From contig NW_026971531.1 of assembly GCF_963678635.1 (NCBI RefSeq), forward strand, positions 1 through 39,497: a DNA stretch of 39,497 bases, in the 5' to 3' direction. This DNA is from Symsagittifera roscoffensis (Eukaryota > Xenacoelomorpha > Acoela > Convolutidae). The position numbers were made by a program, and so were the translations under genes. The notes beneath the pieces were generated by a model. That model was not told the origin of the DNA, searched no databases, and saw nothing but the letters and a program-made list of their open reading frames with translations. Below are positions 17,236 to 28,239 of the stretch, in pieces (within the stretch, counting starts at the first letter, position 1; every line of letters starts with the position of its first letter).

Positions 17236-17605
17236 ATCGGTCATTTTCATATAGATCCCAAGCGACATGGATAATTTTTTATTTTGATTAAATGGTTTGA
17301 AAACCTAACCGCGAGTAAATTTAAAGGAAACATTTGAATTTTACTCAGCATTGCTTTACGACGCCAAACTCGGGTTTATAAGAACGAGTACAAAAACCTG
17401 CTCACTCGTTTCTGATTTCCGCTGACACATCTATGACATGTGTTAATGTTTTTGTAGCCCGAACCTGGAACATATCCTGCCCACCATACATTTCGGGTGT
17501 TTTTTACTGCATGCGGATTCCAATGAAGAAAAAAAAACATTGATAAGCAACTGTACTTTAACATATTTTTTTGCGTTTGTCTTCCGATTCTTCGATATTT
17601 TGGAG

Positions 17606-18172
17606 TCCTCTGCAAATTTCAGGGAAACCAGAGGCGATGCTCATGGAAACCAAACCATGCCAAAGCGGTCGAGATTGGTGCCGTAGTAACGCTTTCCAAA
17701 GATTTAATTAATCCGTATTAGAAATCGTTCCAAATTGGTTGAAGCAAGCTTATTTGCCATAATTGATTTGTTACTAGGAGCGAAATCTATCGCTTTGTAA
17801 TTTAAATGGCGTGTGGGGGGATGATTTCCATAGACCTTAACAGGCAGTCGGAAAATTCAGGATTTTGCCCTGACACAAGCAGTCTTGTCTTGCTTTTCAG
17901 TAATCTCACTAATTCGCAATCCAAACTGGCATCAAACTTTTTGCCTTCAATGTTCCAGCCAAAACAGCCAAATCAGCCCAACTTTGAGTGTTAGCGGCTT
18001 TCTTTTTATACCAACAAGGGCATAAAGTTTAGCCCAAAATATGCTAATTGAGCTCAATCGTCCCGTTTCATGGACTAATAGGGAATCTTCTCGACCCAAT
18101 GTTTTTTTCGAAAACGAACCCGTTCATGGACCAAAAGTTGGGCTCAGTCTTAGCATCTATATATGAGCCTGA
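17606..18172 (+). repeat. segmental duplication, block A copy 2 (includes an R1 copy)
   Basis: Partner of 15685-16252, offset 1,921 bp. It is joined directly to block C copy 2 at about 18174, whereas copy 1 has about 540 bp (16253-16792) between A and C. Either those 540 bp were lost here or gained in copy 1. Confidence 0.88.
17699..17905 (+). repeat. R1 dispersed repeat, copy d
   Basis: Within block A copy 2, closely matching copy c because both came with the segmental duplication. The core reads 'ggcagtcggaaaattcagga' and 'gccctgacacaagcagtctt'. Confidence 0.8.
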
Positions 18173-18173
18173 A

Positions 18174-18260
18174 ACAATGTGTGACTTCTTATCAAATTAG
18201 GTTTCATATATATTGCAAATCTAATGATGTTAACTATTTTTTCCAATAAGTTATATTTTT
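18174..18260 (+). repeat. segmental duplication, block C copy 2
   Basis: Near-identical to 16793-16880, offset 1,382 bp, and directly fused to the end of block A copy 2. Confidence 0.85.
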
Positions 18261-19665
18261 TTCAGTTTCAGATTTTCAAAGGATTTCATTCAAGTCTCTG
18301 CTTAAAAGTATGAACCGGCTGAGTTTGGTTATCATTTGCGTAAGTACAAAAAATTTAAGCTTGATAAAACATACTAATAGTTGGTCTGAATTTGCTAGTG
18401 ACGAATAAGCAGCGTCAAAGCTCTCAAGTTATTGAGTAATTTTTTCCACAATCTTTCATAAATATATAATTTTTTTCACAATCTTTCATAAATTTCAAAC
18501 TTGCTTTACAATTTCGTTTTAGTTGTTGCAAGAAAAATACATGTACAAATAGTTATTGAGCAGGGACGCATTGAGCGTATTCTAACTCTTTGACATACAT
18601 ATTTTAATAATTTTAATCAATTTCGAACCAATTGATGTGCTATAAAGCTCAATTGGATTACCAGGTGTCTAAGCGAAATTTTTTCGTCAAAATATGTTTC
18701 AAATCCTAATTTATAGGCAAACTAAAAGAGATGAACAAAGCTGGTTGCTGTGCAAGCAATTCAGAATGTTCGGACCACAGCCACAAAAAAAACTACAATT
18801 TTTTCTTTTTTTCTTCAAATTATTGCCTTTTTTAGTGCGTAGTGTGATTAGGAAACTATACAAATGCTAAAGAAAGAAAAAACTTATCAATCATCGACAA
18901 AAAATTTTTCCCGGCATAATCGAAAATATTTGTCTTCATAAATGAATGACAAGCAAAAAGTGAGAAAAATTTACCAAAAAAATTACAGAAATTGTTTCTT
19001 ATTTTTATTTTTTGCACAATAATTTCAAATTAAAAAAAAACATGTATTGTCAGAGAAGCAAGAAGCGCTAAATGAAACTTCTAAAATAACCTTTTTTGAA
19101 CCTTAAAGCCTAAATAAAAATAAATGTTTATATAACGATCTTTATTCAATAGCTTTACTCGCTCGAAAATGAGTGAAAACTGACAAATGGTAAACCAATT
19201 TTTCTCGAAAATGAGACAAACTTTTTTTTGAAAAATTTATAAGATCGTTCGAATTGCTACTCAAAGGGCTGTACTTTGCTATATCACTTGAAACATTCCG
19301 ATGATTGTTTGTGATTCCTGATTTTGCGTGGAAAAAAACTAAAACACACCGGAAAACAAAGTTCCTGGCTTCTTTTCTCCCCACCCCAATTCACACGAGT
19401 GTCAATTGTATGGTGCAATGAGTGGTGTTACAAGGTTAATACGCATTCCAAGTATGTTTGTCATGACCTCATCAGTTCACATGTCAATTGTCATAACAAT
19501 CTGAACATTGTGAACAAAGTTTTCATTTGTAAATTTTTTCAGGTGGGAAAAGAACGAAAAAGAGTCAGAACAAAAAATATTTGTTCACTTTTTTAAAATT
19601 CAAAAATTATTCAATTCCTGGGCAGACAAAAGTTCAATAAATATCATTTGGATCGAGGAAAATTA
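18260..19665. other. AT-rich, no feature seen
   Basis: Only short open frames without domains. 'ttttttccacaatctttcataaat' is doubled locally at about 18438-18490. Nothing else was recognised. Confidence 0.5.
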
Positions 19666-19669
19666 AACA

Positions 19670-19870
19670 AATGTATCAAAGAAGGTCGAAAGAAGTCTGG
19701 AAAAAGTATAGAAACTCAAAGCAATTCGAATAAAGTCAAACTAAATCCGATACAGCCTAACAAAATTGAACAGAGCCGAATCAAGTCACATAAAATTAAG
19801 GAAATATGATACAGTTCAAATGATGATCTACAAAGTCGAACAAAGCTGAATGCGAACAAGGAAGGTTTGG
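19670..19870 (+). repeat. degenerate ~11-bp periodic A/G-rich tract
   Basis: A run in which motifs like 'gtcgaa', 'agtcaaac', 'gaaca' and 'aaagtc' return roughly every 10-12 bases, on a strand almost free of T runs. No two units are identical, so this is either a badly decayed minisatellite or a compositional bias. Confidence 0.35.
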
Positions 19871-20394
19871 CCGATAAGGTCGCGAATGTACAACCCTTGA
19901 CTCATTGAGAAAGTTGGTAACAGTCATCGCTCGACCGTTTCGGTTGAACCATGAACAGAGCACCGCTTCATAAACTCGTTATGACTGACCAGTTTATTTG
20001 GTAGCTGGGTTGTAATTTGGCTGGTTGTTTATACTATGAAATATACGGAAAAAAATCGAGCAAAAAATTGACCAACTTTAATTTATCTTTACCTATGAGG
20101 TGGGCTGAAAAATTTAAACAATCTGAAAATTATTTTACACAACTTTCACCAAAGATTAAGTTTTATAATAGACTGGATTCTTTTTGCCAATTTTAGGCGG
20201 CAGATTGTTAGCTGTTTAGCTAATTATTTTGAAGCTCGCCAGAAAAGCAAAAAAACTTAAAAAGGTCTAAATTTTAAATTAAAAAATTTGTTTACCTTAT
20301 TTTGCCATAACTATCACGTTTTTTTGCTTAGTGCTAAAATAGTTTTTGTGTTCCAAGTCGACATAAAAACGTCGAGATAATGTAGTCCGAATAA

Positions 20395-20652
20395 TTAATA
20401 ATGAAGAAGTAACATAGAGTCTGCCGAAGTCGACGGCTTTATGAGCTTGGAAACATGGATGCAAATGAAAGATAGTGACTGCTGCTGTTGTGCACTGACT
20501 GAGAGGAAATTCTTTGTCAATTTTTTCGCCATCTGATTAATCATATTGTACGTGTCACTACACTGCACCAACAAGACATTTCTAAGGCAACTTTTTCTAA
20601 AGTTAACAGAGATCCTTGGTTTGTGTTCATCCTCTAGAGCACCGCTGCCTTC
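20395..20652 (-). CDS. possible terminal coding exon, unknown product
   Basis: On the minus strand a pyrimidine-rich CTGTTTTTGTCAG acceptor precedes base 20652. An 86-codon phase-0 frame follows (EGSGALEDEH...), ending with a stop at 20395-20397. The stretch is less AT-rich than its neighbours and its composition looks protein-like (RISVNFRKSCLRNVLLVQCS, then a Gln run). I recognise no family and could not place an upstream exon. A chance open frame is quite possible. Confidence 0.22.
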   Translation of the reverse strand, partial: EGSGALEDEHKPRISVNFRKSCLRNVLLVQCSDTYNMINQMAKKLTKNFLSVSAQQQQSLSFICIHVSKLIKPSTSADSMLLLHY

Positions 20653-20659
20653 CTGACAA

Positions 20660-21200
20660 AAACAGTTTCTCAATCGAATAGTTCGAATGCTTTAATAATT
20701 GGCAATGGGCAAAATTGGTCACAGAATATATTCAACTTTTTCATTACTAAATTTATCCTCTAGTTATGCTAGTTTTGGGACGATGGAATGCTTCAAAGTT
20801 ATCGCAAGGAAAGGCGTTTTCTTTACATTACCAAATACTTTATGGTACCTAAAGTAAAGAATAACCACCCCTATCAGAACTAATTAAATAAGGCATTATT
20901 AGAGAAATCCTTCTCACTTTTCTCTCATAAATGTCACTTATTGATAAAAAAAAGAGTCTATATAACGTTTGGGGAAACTCGAACAAATCATTTCGATCAA
21001 AATCACTACCAAATAGAATAGTTTTTGAGTAGCACAAAACTGAAGCCCTGAAGACATTGAGAATCAGTTTCCACCCCTAAATTAGCTACGGACTGATGAA
21101 TCATATAATTTGAAAACAACAAAAACAAAGTTTAGATAGACATCATTGTCGAAAGAGCACGTTAAAAGCAGTTAAAAAGATAGAATTTGTTTTATAATAA
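20660..21200. other. AT-rich, no feature seen
   Basis: No supportable gene, repeat or RNA between the possible exon and the LINE 3' end. Confidence 0.5.
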
Positions 21201-21239
21201 TAATCATTATAAATTGAATTTAAGAGAAAACAACTCTAA

Positions 21240-21252
21240 GGGCCGACGGCCC
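21240..21252 (-). other. 3'-end hairpin of the LINE
   Basis: GGGCC-GTC-GGCCC on the element strand, followed by TTAGAGTTG and an AT-rich short-repeat tail (21185-21230). A small GC stem at the 3' terminus is common in LINEs, where the reverse transcriptase recognises the RNA end. The role here is inferred. Confidence 0.6.
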
Positions 21253-21414
21253 ATCAGGTAACAAGTCCGAGTCTGTAGTTGGTAGAGTTGATGCATGATG
21301 TACACCAACAGAGTATCGTCCACGTACAGCTGTTCCCATGTTCGTAGGATGATATGAAGTAATTCCAGTAAAAGTTTGTTAGCCTCTGCTTCAAACCCGT
21401 AGTTTCAAAAAAAT

Positions 21415-23075
21415 CTACTCAACTAAGGAGCCAATAAAGTTAGATAACTTGGGTGCTCGATACCAGAAGTTCTGCTGAGATCTGCTTAGCCGGGGTGTCT
21501 CAACGTCGAACAGAGTTCTTGCTGATCTACGCGTAGATACATCATTTGCGAACAAAACATATTCATGCAAGTCAACCAAGTCAACATCATAACAACCAGA
21601 GATAATAGAAGATAAGAACAACAAATTATGCAATTCAAGATACAGAGAAGCTGGAAGTAACTTAAGTTTTAGAAGGTGTTCTTTGTAGTTGAGCTATGAA
21701 CCCACAATCCAGCGCGTGGCGGTCTGCTGCACATGTTCCACGACCCTGCTATCACCTTTGTTTGCGTACCAAACTTGGCTGCCGTAAGTCATAATAGGCA
21801 TGATGTATCCACAGTAAATGTTTAATTTCGCTGTGATTGACAGTCGTGGGGACGTATTGCGCTTAACGGCGAAGAGAGCACCAATTGCTTTGCCATACCT
21901 GGCCTCAATATGTTGGCTCCATTTGAGACTTCCATGCACTAGAAACCCCAGATCCTTCTGGCTGTCGACTGTAGTGAAGCCACAGGAGCAGCTCCTTTGA
22001 TGCAAGTATCTTACATTTGTATTTGTTACAACTCATCAAGTTATCAGCACACTATTCGCTAGGCAATTCTGCATTTCTGGGTATTTCCTTGTTGTTAATT
22101 GTCAAAACTTTCAAATTATCTGCAAAAATGAACGGTGCTCACCGAACAGATCAGGCAGGTCGTTGACATATAAAAGAAATAGTAATGGACCAAGGGAGAT
22201 CCTTGGGGTACACCGCTTCTCACTGAGACGGGATCAGAAACAGAGCCATTAACTTTTACACATTGGCGTCCTCCAGAGAGATAACTATGTAGGATGTCGT
22301 AGAGTTTGCCCCATACACCAAAACTACGTAGCTTCTGCGATAACACTTTGTGGCTGACTTTATCAAAAGCTTTTTCAAAATCCATGTACAAAACATTGAG
22401 TTCTGTGGTGGTTTTGTCTTCATAGTTTCTTTAAAGCTTATGCACAAACTCTAACATTTGCACAACAGTGGATCGCTTCCGTCTGAAATCAAATTGCATT
22501 CGACTCAATATTTGTTCGACCTGCTTATAAAGAGCATCGAAGATACTATTTTCGAACACTTTCGAGACACAGTTCAGTAGAGCAATAGGACGGTAGTTCT
22601 TTATATTACTTCGGTTACCACCTTTGTGCACCGGGGAGACTAGTGCTCGTTTCCAGGGCTCAGGAAACTTCCCTTTGCTTACACATGTCGAGAGAATTCG
22701 ACTGGGAGACGGTGAGAGGACTGTCGCTAGATTTTTCAATAGTCAACTGGGAATCGCGTCCGGTCCTTGGCTTTCCGCTGGGTGTAATTTCTCTAACATA
22801 GCACTCACGTTCTGTTCCGTAATATCCATCCGCCCAGTGAGATCCGGGTTTGAGATGTTACCAAGATAGTGAGCTGAGTCACCTTCCGAGAACATACTGG
22901 CAAAAGAGTTGTTGAATAGATTGGCTTCACCCAAGTCTGTTGACGCCCTTTGTAGGCCATTGAACACTGTGTGCGGTATGGGACATGGCTTTTGAACGCA
23001 TTTCATATACTTGTGGACAGCTGAGAACTTGCGATCACTCACAGGATTATGCTCATAAATTACCTGGTCTACCAC
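21415..23075 (-). pseudogene. LINE reverse transcriptase, broken
   Basis: Segments in order: linker to GPDAIPS (ending at a TGA, 22743-22745), then fingers with VHKGGNRSNIKNYRPIALL and FRRKRST to a TAA at 22431-22433. In the same frame follow MDFEKAFDKVSH and SGVPQGSPL. A frame change leads to GPLLFLLYVNDL. The catalytic FADD box reads FADN (Asn codon at 22115-22117), so even a repaired frame would lack one metal-binding Asp. The thumb region 22005-21694 has KDLGFLVHGSLKWSQHIE and TYGSQVWY. Confidence 0.85.
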
Positions 23076-23356
23076 AAGAACTTCATTGAGTAGGAACTCT
23101 CGTTGTTGGACTTTTATTCCATGGGAAAATGAAGGATTTTTGTCGATTTTTTTGTCTCGGTTTCAAGAGTTTTCATAATGTTAGAAGTCTCTGGTGTGAC
23201 CCAGGGTAGCAATGTTATTCGGTGTCTCGTTCTTTTTGGTACACATAAACTTAAAGTTTCTTGTATCCAGTCATCCCAGGTAGTGCATAGAACATCCACA
23301 TTACTGTAACAATAGCCAATGAAAGAATGCTCGCAGAAGGCTGACTCAACTATTTC

Positions 23357-23905
23357 CTAGTCGATATTCGAGAAACTGAATACAGTAGCAATAGGTGGGT
23401 TAACATTAGCAATGGCAGAGTCCAGCTGAATAACATATGGAAGATGATCTGAGTAGGAGCGGCCATCCAACGAAAAATCTCTGTGAAGGTTTAGGTTTGT
23501 CTCAGTACTTACGATCATGTTGCGGTTGGACGTTAGCGCAAACTCTAGAGATTTTGATGATCCAGACTTTCGGAGCAATTGCTCAAGATTGATGTCAACA
23601 AACAAGCGTAGAAGGCTTTGCTCTTAATCGTCATTCGAATGACTGGTGTCCCAGTTTGCATCAGAGAGATTGATATCGCCAACTATGATCAACTCGAGTG
23701 CAATTGTATGACTGCTGCAATAGCCCAATTGAGCGTCAGTTCTATTGAATCGTAGTCCACTTCGGATCGTATGCCCAGGATAACTCCTCCATGTCGAGAA
23801 TTGCCTTTGGCATTTGGCTTTCGCTCGCTGCGGTGTAGTTCGTATGCTGGTAAAAAGATTGTGTTATCTCTGACATGATCAGTTAAGCAAGTTTCAAACC
23901 GTGTG
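23357..23905 (-). pseudogene. LINE endonuclease domain, broken
   Basis: The AP-endonuclease-like domain starts at the ETCLTD box (normally ETWL, with the catalytic Glu) and continues through an RHGGVILGI strand. After a frame change near 23690 it reads IIVGDINLSDANWD, then a TAA soon after. It resumes at 23605 with residues ending in YSDHLPYVI, the SDH box. The part N-terminal to ETCLTD is missing: the sequence passes directly into the 30-bp minisatellite at 23891. Confidence 0.8.
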
Positions 23906-24478
23906 AACCAAGAAAATCCGGGTTCAGACTGTGTGGACCAAAGAGTTCCGGATTCAGACCATGAGGACAAAATGAATCCGGTTTCAGATAATGTGGACCA
24001 ACAGAATCTTGATTCAGATCGTGTGAACCAACAAAATCTGTGTTCAGACCGTGTGGACCAAAGGAGTATGGTTTAGGATCGTGTGGACCAAATAAACCCT
24101 GGTTCAGACAGTGTGGACCAAAAGAATCTGGTTTCAGACCATGAGGACAAAATGAATCCGGTTTCAGACAATGTGGACCAACACAAATTTGATTCAGACC
24201 GTGTGAACCAACAAAATCCGTGTTCAGACCGTGTGGACCAACTAAAAACGGTTCAGACTCTGTGGATCGAAGAAATCCGTTTTCAAACCATGAGGACAAA
24301 ATGAATCCGCTTTCAGACAATGTGGACCGACAGAATCATGATTCAGACCGTGTGGACCAATGAAATCCGGATTCAAACCGCGTGAACTGAAAGATTCTGG
24401 TTTCGGAAAGTGTGGACTAAAGGAAACCTGGTTTAGACAGTGTGGACCGGAGGAGTCCAGATTCAGATCGTATTACCG
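23891..24478. repeat. 30-bp minisatellite, ~19.6 copies, with higher-order structure
   Basis: Consensus close to 'gattcagaccgtgtggacca' plus ten more variable bases ending 'aatccg'. All units are 30 bp except the one at 24251-24279 (29 bp). Variants recur in a fixed order: the 'ccatgaggacaaaatgaatc' variant at 23951, 24131 and 24280 is each time followed by 'caatgtggaccaac' and 'gattcagaccgtgtgaacca' types. This gives 180-bp (6-unit) and 150-bp higher-order periods. Since 30 is divisible by three, both strands stay open for long runs: minus encodes FGPHGLNPDS-like decapeptides, plus encodes SDRVDQQNP-like ones. The minus frame runs into the LINE endonuclease frame. Confidence 0.93.
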
Positions 24479-24479
24479 A

Positions 24480-26250
24480 TAAGTTTTTGCACAATGGATT
24501 TTTCTAATGTAAAAATATAGAAAAAAAATAGATTTAAATAGACGCTGCAAATGCTTCTCGCCATTTTCTTGACATGTTAACATGCGCTTGCGAGTCGATT
24601 CTGAGGCCGGTGAAACTTGATCCCGTGTAAAAATTTAATGCATGTTATCAATTTGTCAACTAGGCAAGGGTTACAGTGAATTAATGCACAACCAAAACTC
24701 TGAAACTGTATCCTAAAAAGTTCAGATCAGGGTTTTGGTAAGCTTAGAAAATCATCTTGGACGCTCAATAATTCGATCCTCAAAAGTTGTCCATACAAAC
24801 TGCAACACGTAAATACTGCAACAAATTGCGTTTCTCCAATCCAAAAACTAGAATCGTTGTTGCTGCAATTGTAATGAAACGAGCAAAAAATGCAGAAAAC
24901 TCTGCACGCATTAATTATAAACAATTATCAAAAACATGATGAAAACGCAAGAAAACAGCGGGAAGCTATTCTTTAAAATTGTTTTTTGAAAATTTAGTGA
25001 AAAACCCATATATAAATCATCTGGTTGCAAAACTGAAATTTATATCCTCAATAAGTTAGAAATTAAAGCCTTTTTAGAAATTGTTTTAGTTCAAAAATTC
25101 GTGTTTTTTTTCCATTATAATATTTAATTTCCTGTGCCATAGACTGCTGAAACGTTTACTTTGAACTTCGAAAAAAAATTTTGTTTGGTTGTTGAGATTC
25201 CGATCATCTTTTGGTTATTGATAATTACCAAAAAATTTGTCTACTTCATTTGCGGTCTACATGGTTACCTTCCCATCTGTTTTTTTTGCGCGGTAAAAAA
25301 GTGGTAAGATTAGATATTAAAGTATTAAAAAACTTTGCTGCACTTTAAACTACATCAGGTTTCACTGCCGGAAGTATTTATTTTCTATCAACATAAAAAA
25401 TACTTGATGTCAAAAACTGTAATATCTTTTACGATACTTTTTTTGGCTTAGAATTCGTAATTTCACCAGAGATTTGCACCAATCGTATTGCTAGATAAGT
25501 GTTTGCTGAGCAGGGTTTACCTGATGTATCTACTCTTCCAATCCGAGTGATTTCATATCACTATCCTCAAAATTGCCTGAACTTGGCAATTCAATGATAC
25601 ATTTCACAACGAAAATGACAAAAAACTGCAAAATTCAAGTTTTTTCTGAAAATTTTCTCATTTTTAAACTTACTGCAGATGCCTTAGGTAGTCAGATCAA
25701 TCAAAATTTTGAGATGCAATATGCAGTTTTTTACATTCCGTCCAAATGGGAAAAATGACATTTTGAAAAATTCCGAAAAAACTATTACAGCTAGAAAAGA
25801 CTTGGTTTTCAAGGGAAAGTTCGAAAGGTCAAGATAGTAATTTTTCTGCCCTTATTATGCACGTTTTTATTTGTGTCACTCACCCCGAAAGTTTTTTGTG
25901 ATTGTACTTGGTATTAATTTTACTAGCGTGTAATGAATTTCCCATCAGAAAAAAAGGTTAGATGAGCTGAAAAAGAAATCTCTTCGGCTAAGCAAGTTTT
26001 GCACGTTTTTTTTTCCGAATGTATACAGTTTGTGCTTATATCTCAAACGCATTTTCGACTATGTTTACCTTTACTGAGACCTTACTGGGAAACCGTTTCA
26101 ACTAAAAAAATTCGGCGCTGATTGACTGTCAAATAGGTTTCGTACGGTAAAAAGAGTCACGGTAATAAGTTTGTATTATTTGTATTATTGATATATGTAT
26201 TATGAGATGTATAAATTTAAAAATTTAGGTAAGTAATTTTAGATTTTAGT
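24480..26250. other. AT-rich, no feature seen
   Basis: No supportable gene or repeat. Short open frames lack domains and have the same composition as the background. Confidence 0.5.
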
Positions 26251-26254
26251 ATTT

Positions 26255-26470
26255 ATTTTTGTATCTATGTATGTATGTATGTACGTATGTATGTAAGTAA
26301 ATATGTTTGTACCTATGCATGCATGTACATATGTATGCATGTTTTTATATATGAATGTATGTTGTAAGTATGTATGTAATTTTTTGTGTATGTACCTATG
26401 CATAGGTACAAATTTATGTATGTATCTGTATGTATGTGAGCATGGATTTATCTATGTATGTAGGTTTGTA
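26255..26470 (+). repeat. degenerate (GTAT)n microsatellite
   Basis: About 215 bp dominated by 'gtatgtat' and near variants (gtac, gcat, atat), with interruptions. It contains a perfect 20-bp palindrome at 26391-26410 (TGTACCTATG/CATAGGTACA). Confidence 0.9.
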
Positions 26471-26479
26471 TGGATCTAA

Positions 26480-28060
26480 TTTGAAGGTAAGTGCTTGCTG
26501 TTTGTCAATTAATCGTTCTGTTTATTTGACAGCTGTTGCCTTAACTTAAGTAATTTTTTTTTTTAGATTGTTTCTTAACATCTTGTGGTGGCAATGTTTT
26601 TGTTACAAAAAACATGTTGATAGTTGAGGTTGGGACCATGTGCAGCTTCGTGTGGCGGTTCTGTATCTGTTCAGCAGTTCTGCTGGTGTAGCTAACTGCA
26701 CATAAAAACACATATATAATGGATTTGAGTTTCTTTTTAAAGTTATAATTCCCCGGAAGGCGCTAAATAATCTCAACAAACCAATTTTATTGTGGTGAAC
26801 CAGATTTTTTTTGGGCCAAATCAAAATCTATCGCCTGATTATTACCCTGCTTGCTCGCTTTAATTGCTCGAAAATAGACTAAAACTTAAATTCAAATTTT
26901 TTAGACCATAAGAAACATGTCTACTATTTCTTAACTTTCGTTAGAATCACGACTAACAAGGATTTAATTTGATATATCACCCATCCTATTCTGAAGATGA
27001 CTTATTGCACCTGGTTTTGCAGTTGAAAAAAACTTTTGAGAAAATCAAACAACCGAAAGAGAAAAAACTCGTCCCCAATTTCAGTGATCGGTACAACTAC
27101 AATGTAGTTCAATGCTTAACAAGTAAAACCCTGAAACTTGACCACATTCATTACAAAAAACATTTGATCTCATTTATCGACAAAACTTTGAACATTTTTT
27201 TTTCAAAATTTTTTGTTAGCGCACCTATTTTCGGGAGAATGAGAGATCAAATTGAAGAACCATTTACTAGCAAAAATTAAAAACTAATTTTCAATTTATT
27301 GTTATTGGTGATTAGATTCGAAGTTTGAAGGAAATTGTTAAGACAATTGCTCATTTAGCGGTACCCAAGAAAGTTTACTTTAATACCGCATTTATCAAAA
27401 CTAAGTCATATGATGTTGCAGAAGTGTTTCATATAAAGGTGCTTGTTTCTTTTATGCTGATCAGAAACATTATCCGCCTGGACAAGGGGTTGCCTTTTAA
27501 ACTTGAAACATTATTGTTCCAGGCTTTGGAGAGAGTGACAGCATATTCTAGTTGTGGCAAAAGTATTTGAGCAGATAAAAAAAGAGATCAAACACTTGAA
27601 TGGTAAATTAGAAATCAAGATTAAAAAAGAAGCCTTCAAGTTGTTTTTGATTAATTTTTTTTGTAGTGCCTTAGCAGCCCAACTGGTCCAGATTAAGATT
27701 TTTTATATTTGACTTCAGAACAGTACTTTTGCCCGCTGTACTTTTGAAGGCAAGTTCATTTGCAGACACGCTTAGTTCTTTTCTTGTGAATTGAATCAAA
27801 TTTGAATCCTGTGGTGGGCACATCCCATTCTCATATCCAAAAAATTGTTGATCTTTTGTCCACTTTTTCAGCCGTCTCGAATCGATCCTACAGTCTTTTG
27901 CTTACCATTTTGAGCATTGTCGAATTGATCCTACTTTGTGAAATTTTTCTGCTTCCTGCTCCCACGAAAAAAAAATTCCGATGCATCTTGTTTCAAAACA
28001 TTCCAAGTAGTCCAATAGGATTTCAACTGCCCGGCAAACTTCACTGCATATGAAATCAAT
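26480..28060. other. AT-rich, no gene supported
   Basis: Frames up to about 103 codons occur (for example 26969-27280) but show no domain, no splice-bounded composition change and a Lys/Phe/Ile-rich make-up expected from AT-rich DNA. I see no repeat of note. Confidence 0.45.
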
Positions 28061-28063
28061 CTG

Positions 28064-28193
28064 CATACGAAACTTGAATACGAAACTTGAAATCGAGGCT
28101 CGAAATCAAGGCTCGAACAGCATACGAAACTTGAAATCAAGGCTCGAAATCAAGGCTCGAATAGCATACGAAACTTGAAATCAAGGCTCGAAT
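28064..28193 (+). repeat. 44-bp minisatellite, about three copies
   Basis: 'tacgaaacttgaaatcaagg' units start at 28079, 28123 and 28167 (exact 44-bp spacing), with a partial unit at 28064. Each unit has an internal doublet 'gaaatcaaggctc', so the unit itself arose by a smaller duplication. Confidence 0.88.
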
Positions 28194-28239
28194 GAGAGCC
28201 AAAGCAATAAACGGCTTCGAGATGTTTTTTTATCTATGT

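Larger units (their letters stand above)
21205..23905 (-). mobile_element. 5'-truncated, inactivated CR1/Jockey-type LINE
   Basis: A non-LTR retrotransposon read on the minus strand. Order: partial AP-type endonuclease (about 23905-23357), linker (23300-22743), reverse transcriptase (22742-about 22000), thumb and C-terminal region (22005-21415), then a 3' UTR. The 3' end is marked by a GGGCC/GGCCC hairpin (21240-21252) and a short ATT/TTAT-rich tail. Conserved blocks include RHGGV, SDH, NYRPIALL, FRRKRST, DFEKAFD and SGVPQGSPL. There are several frame changes and at least three internal stops, so it is a fossil. The clade is assigned from overall motif style, not alignment. Confidence 0.88.

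Noticed and set aside
24083-24304. Plus-strand decapeptide-repeat protein
   Set aside because: Open only because the unit length is divisible by three. No start context, splice sites or flanking coding sequence on that strand.
23891-24478. CRISPR array
   Set aside because: Units are contiguous 30-bp degenerate tandem repeats with no unique spacers, in a eukaryotic genome.
26969-27280. 103-codon plus-strand frame
   Set aside because: No domain, no splice support and composition typical of AT-rich non-coding DNA.
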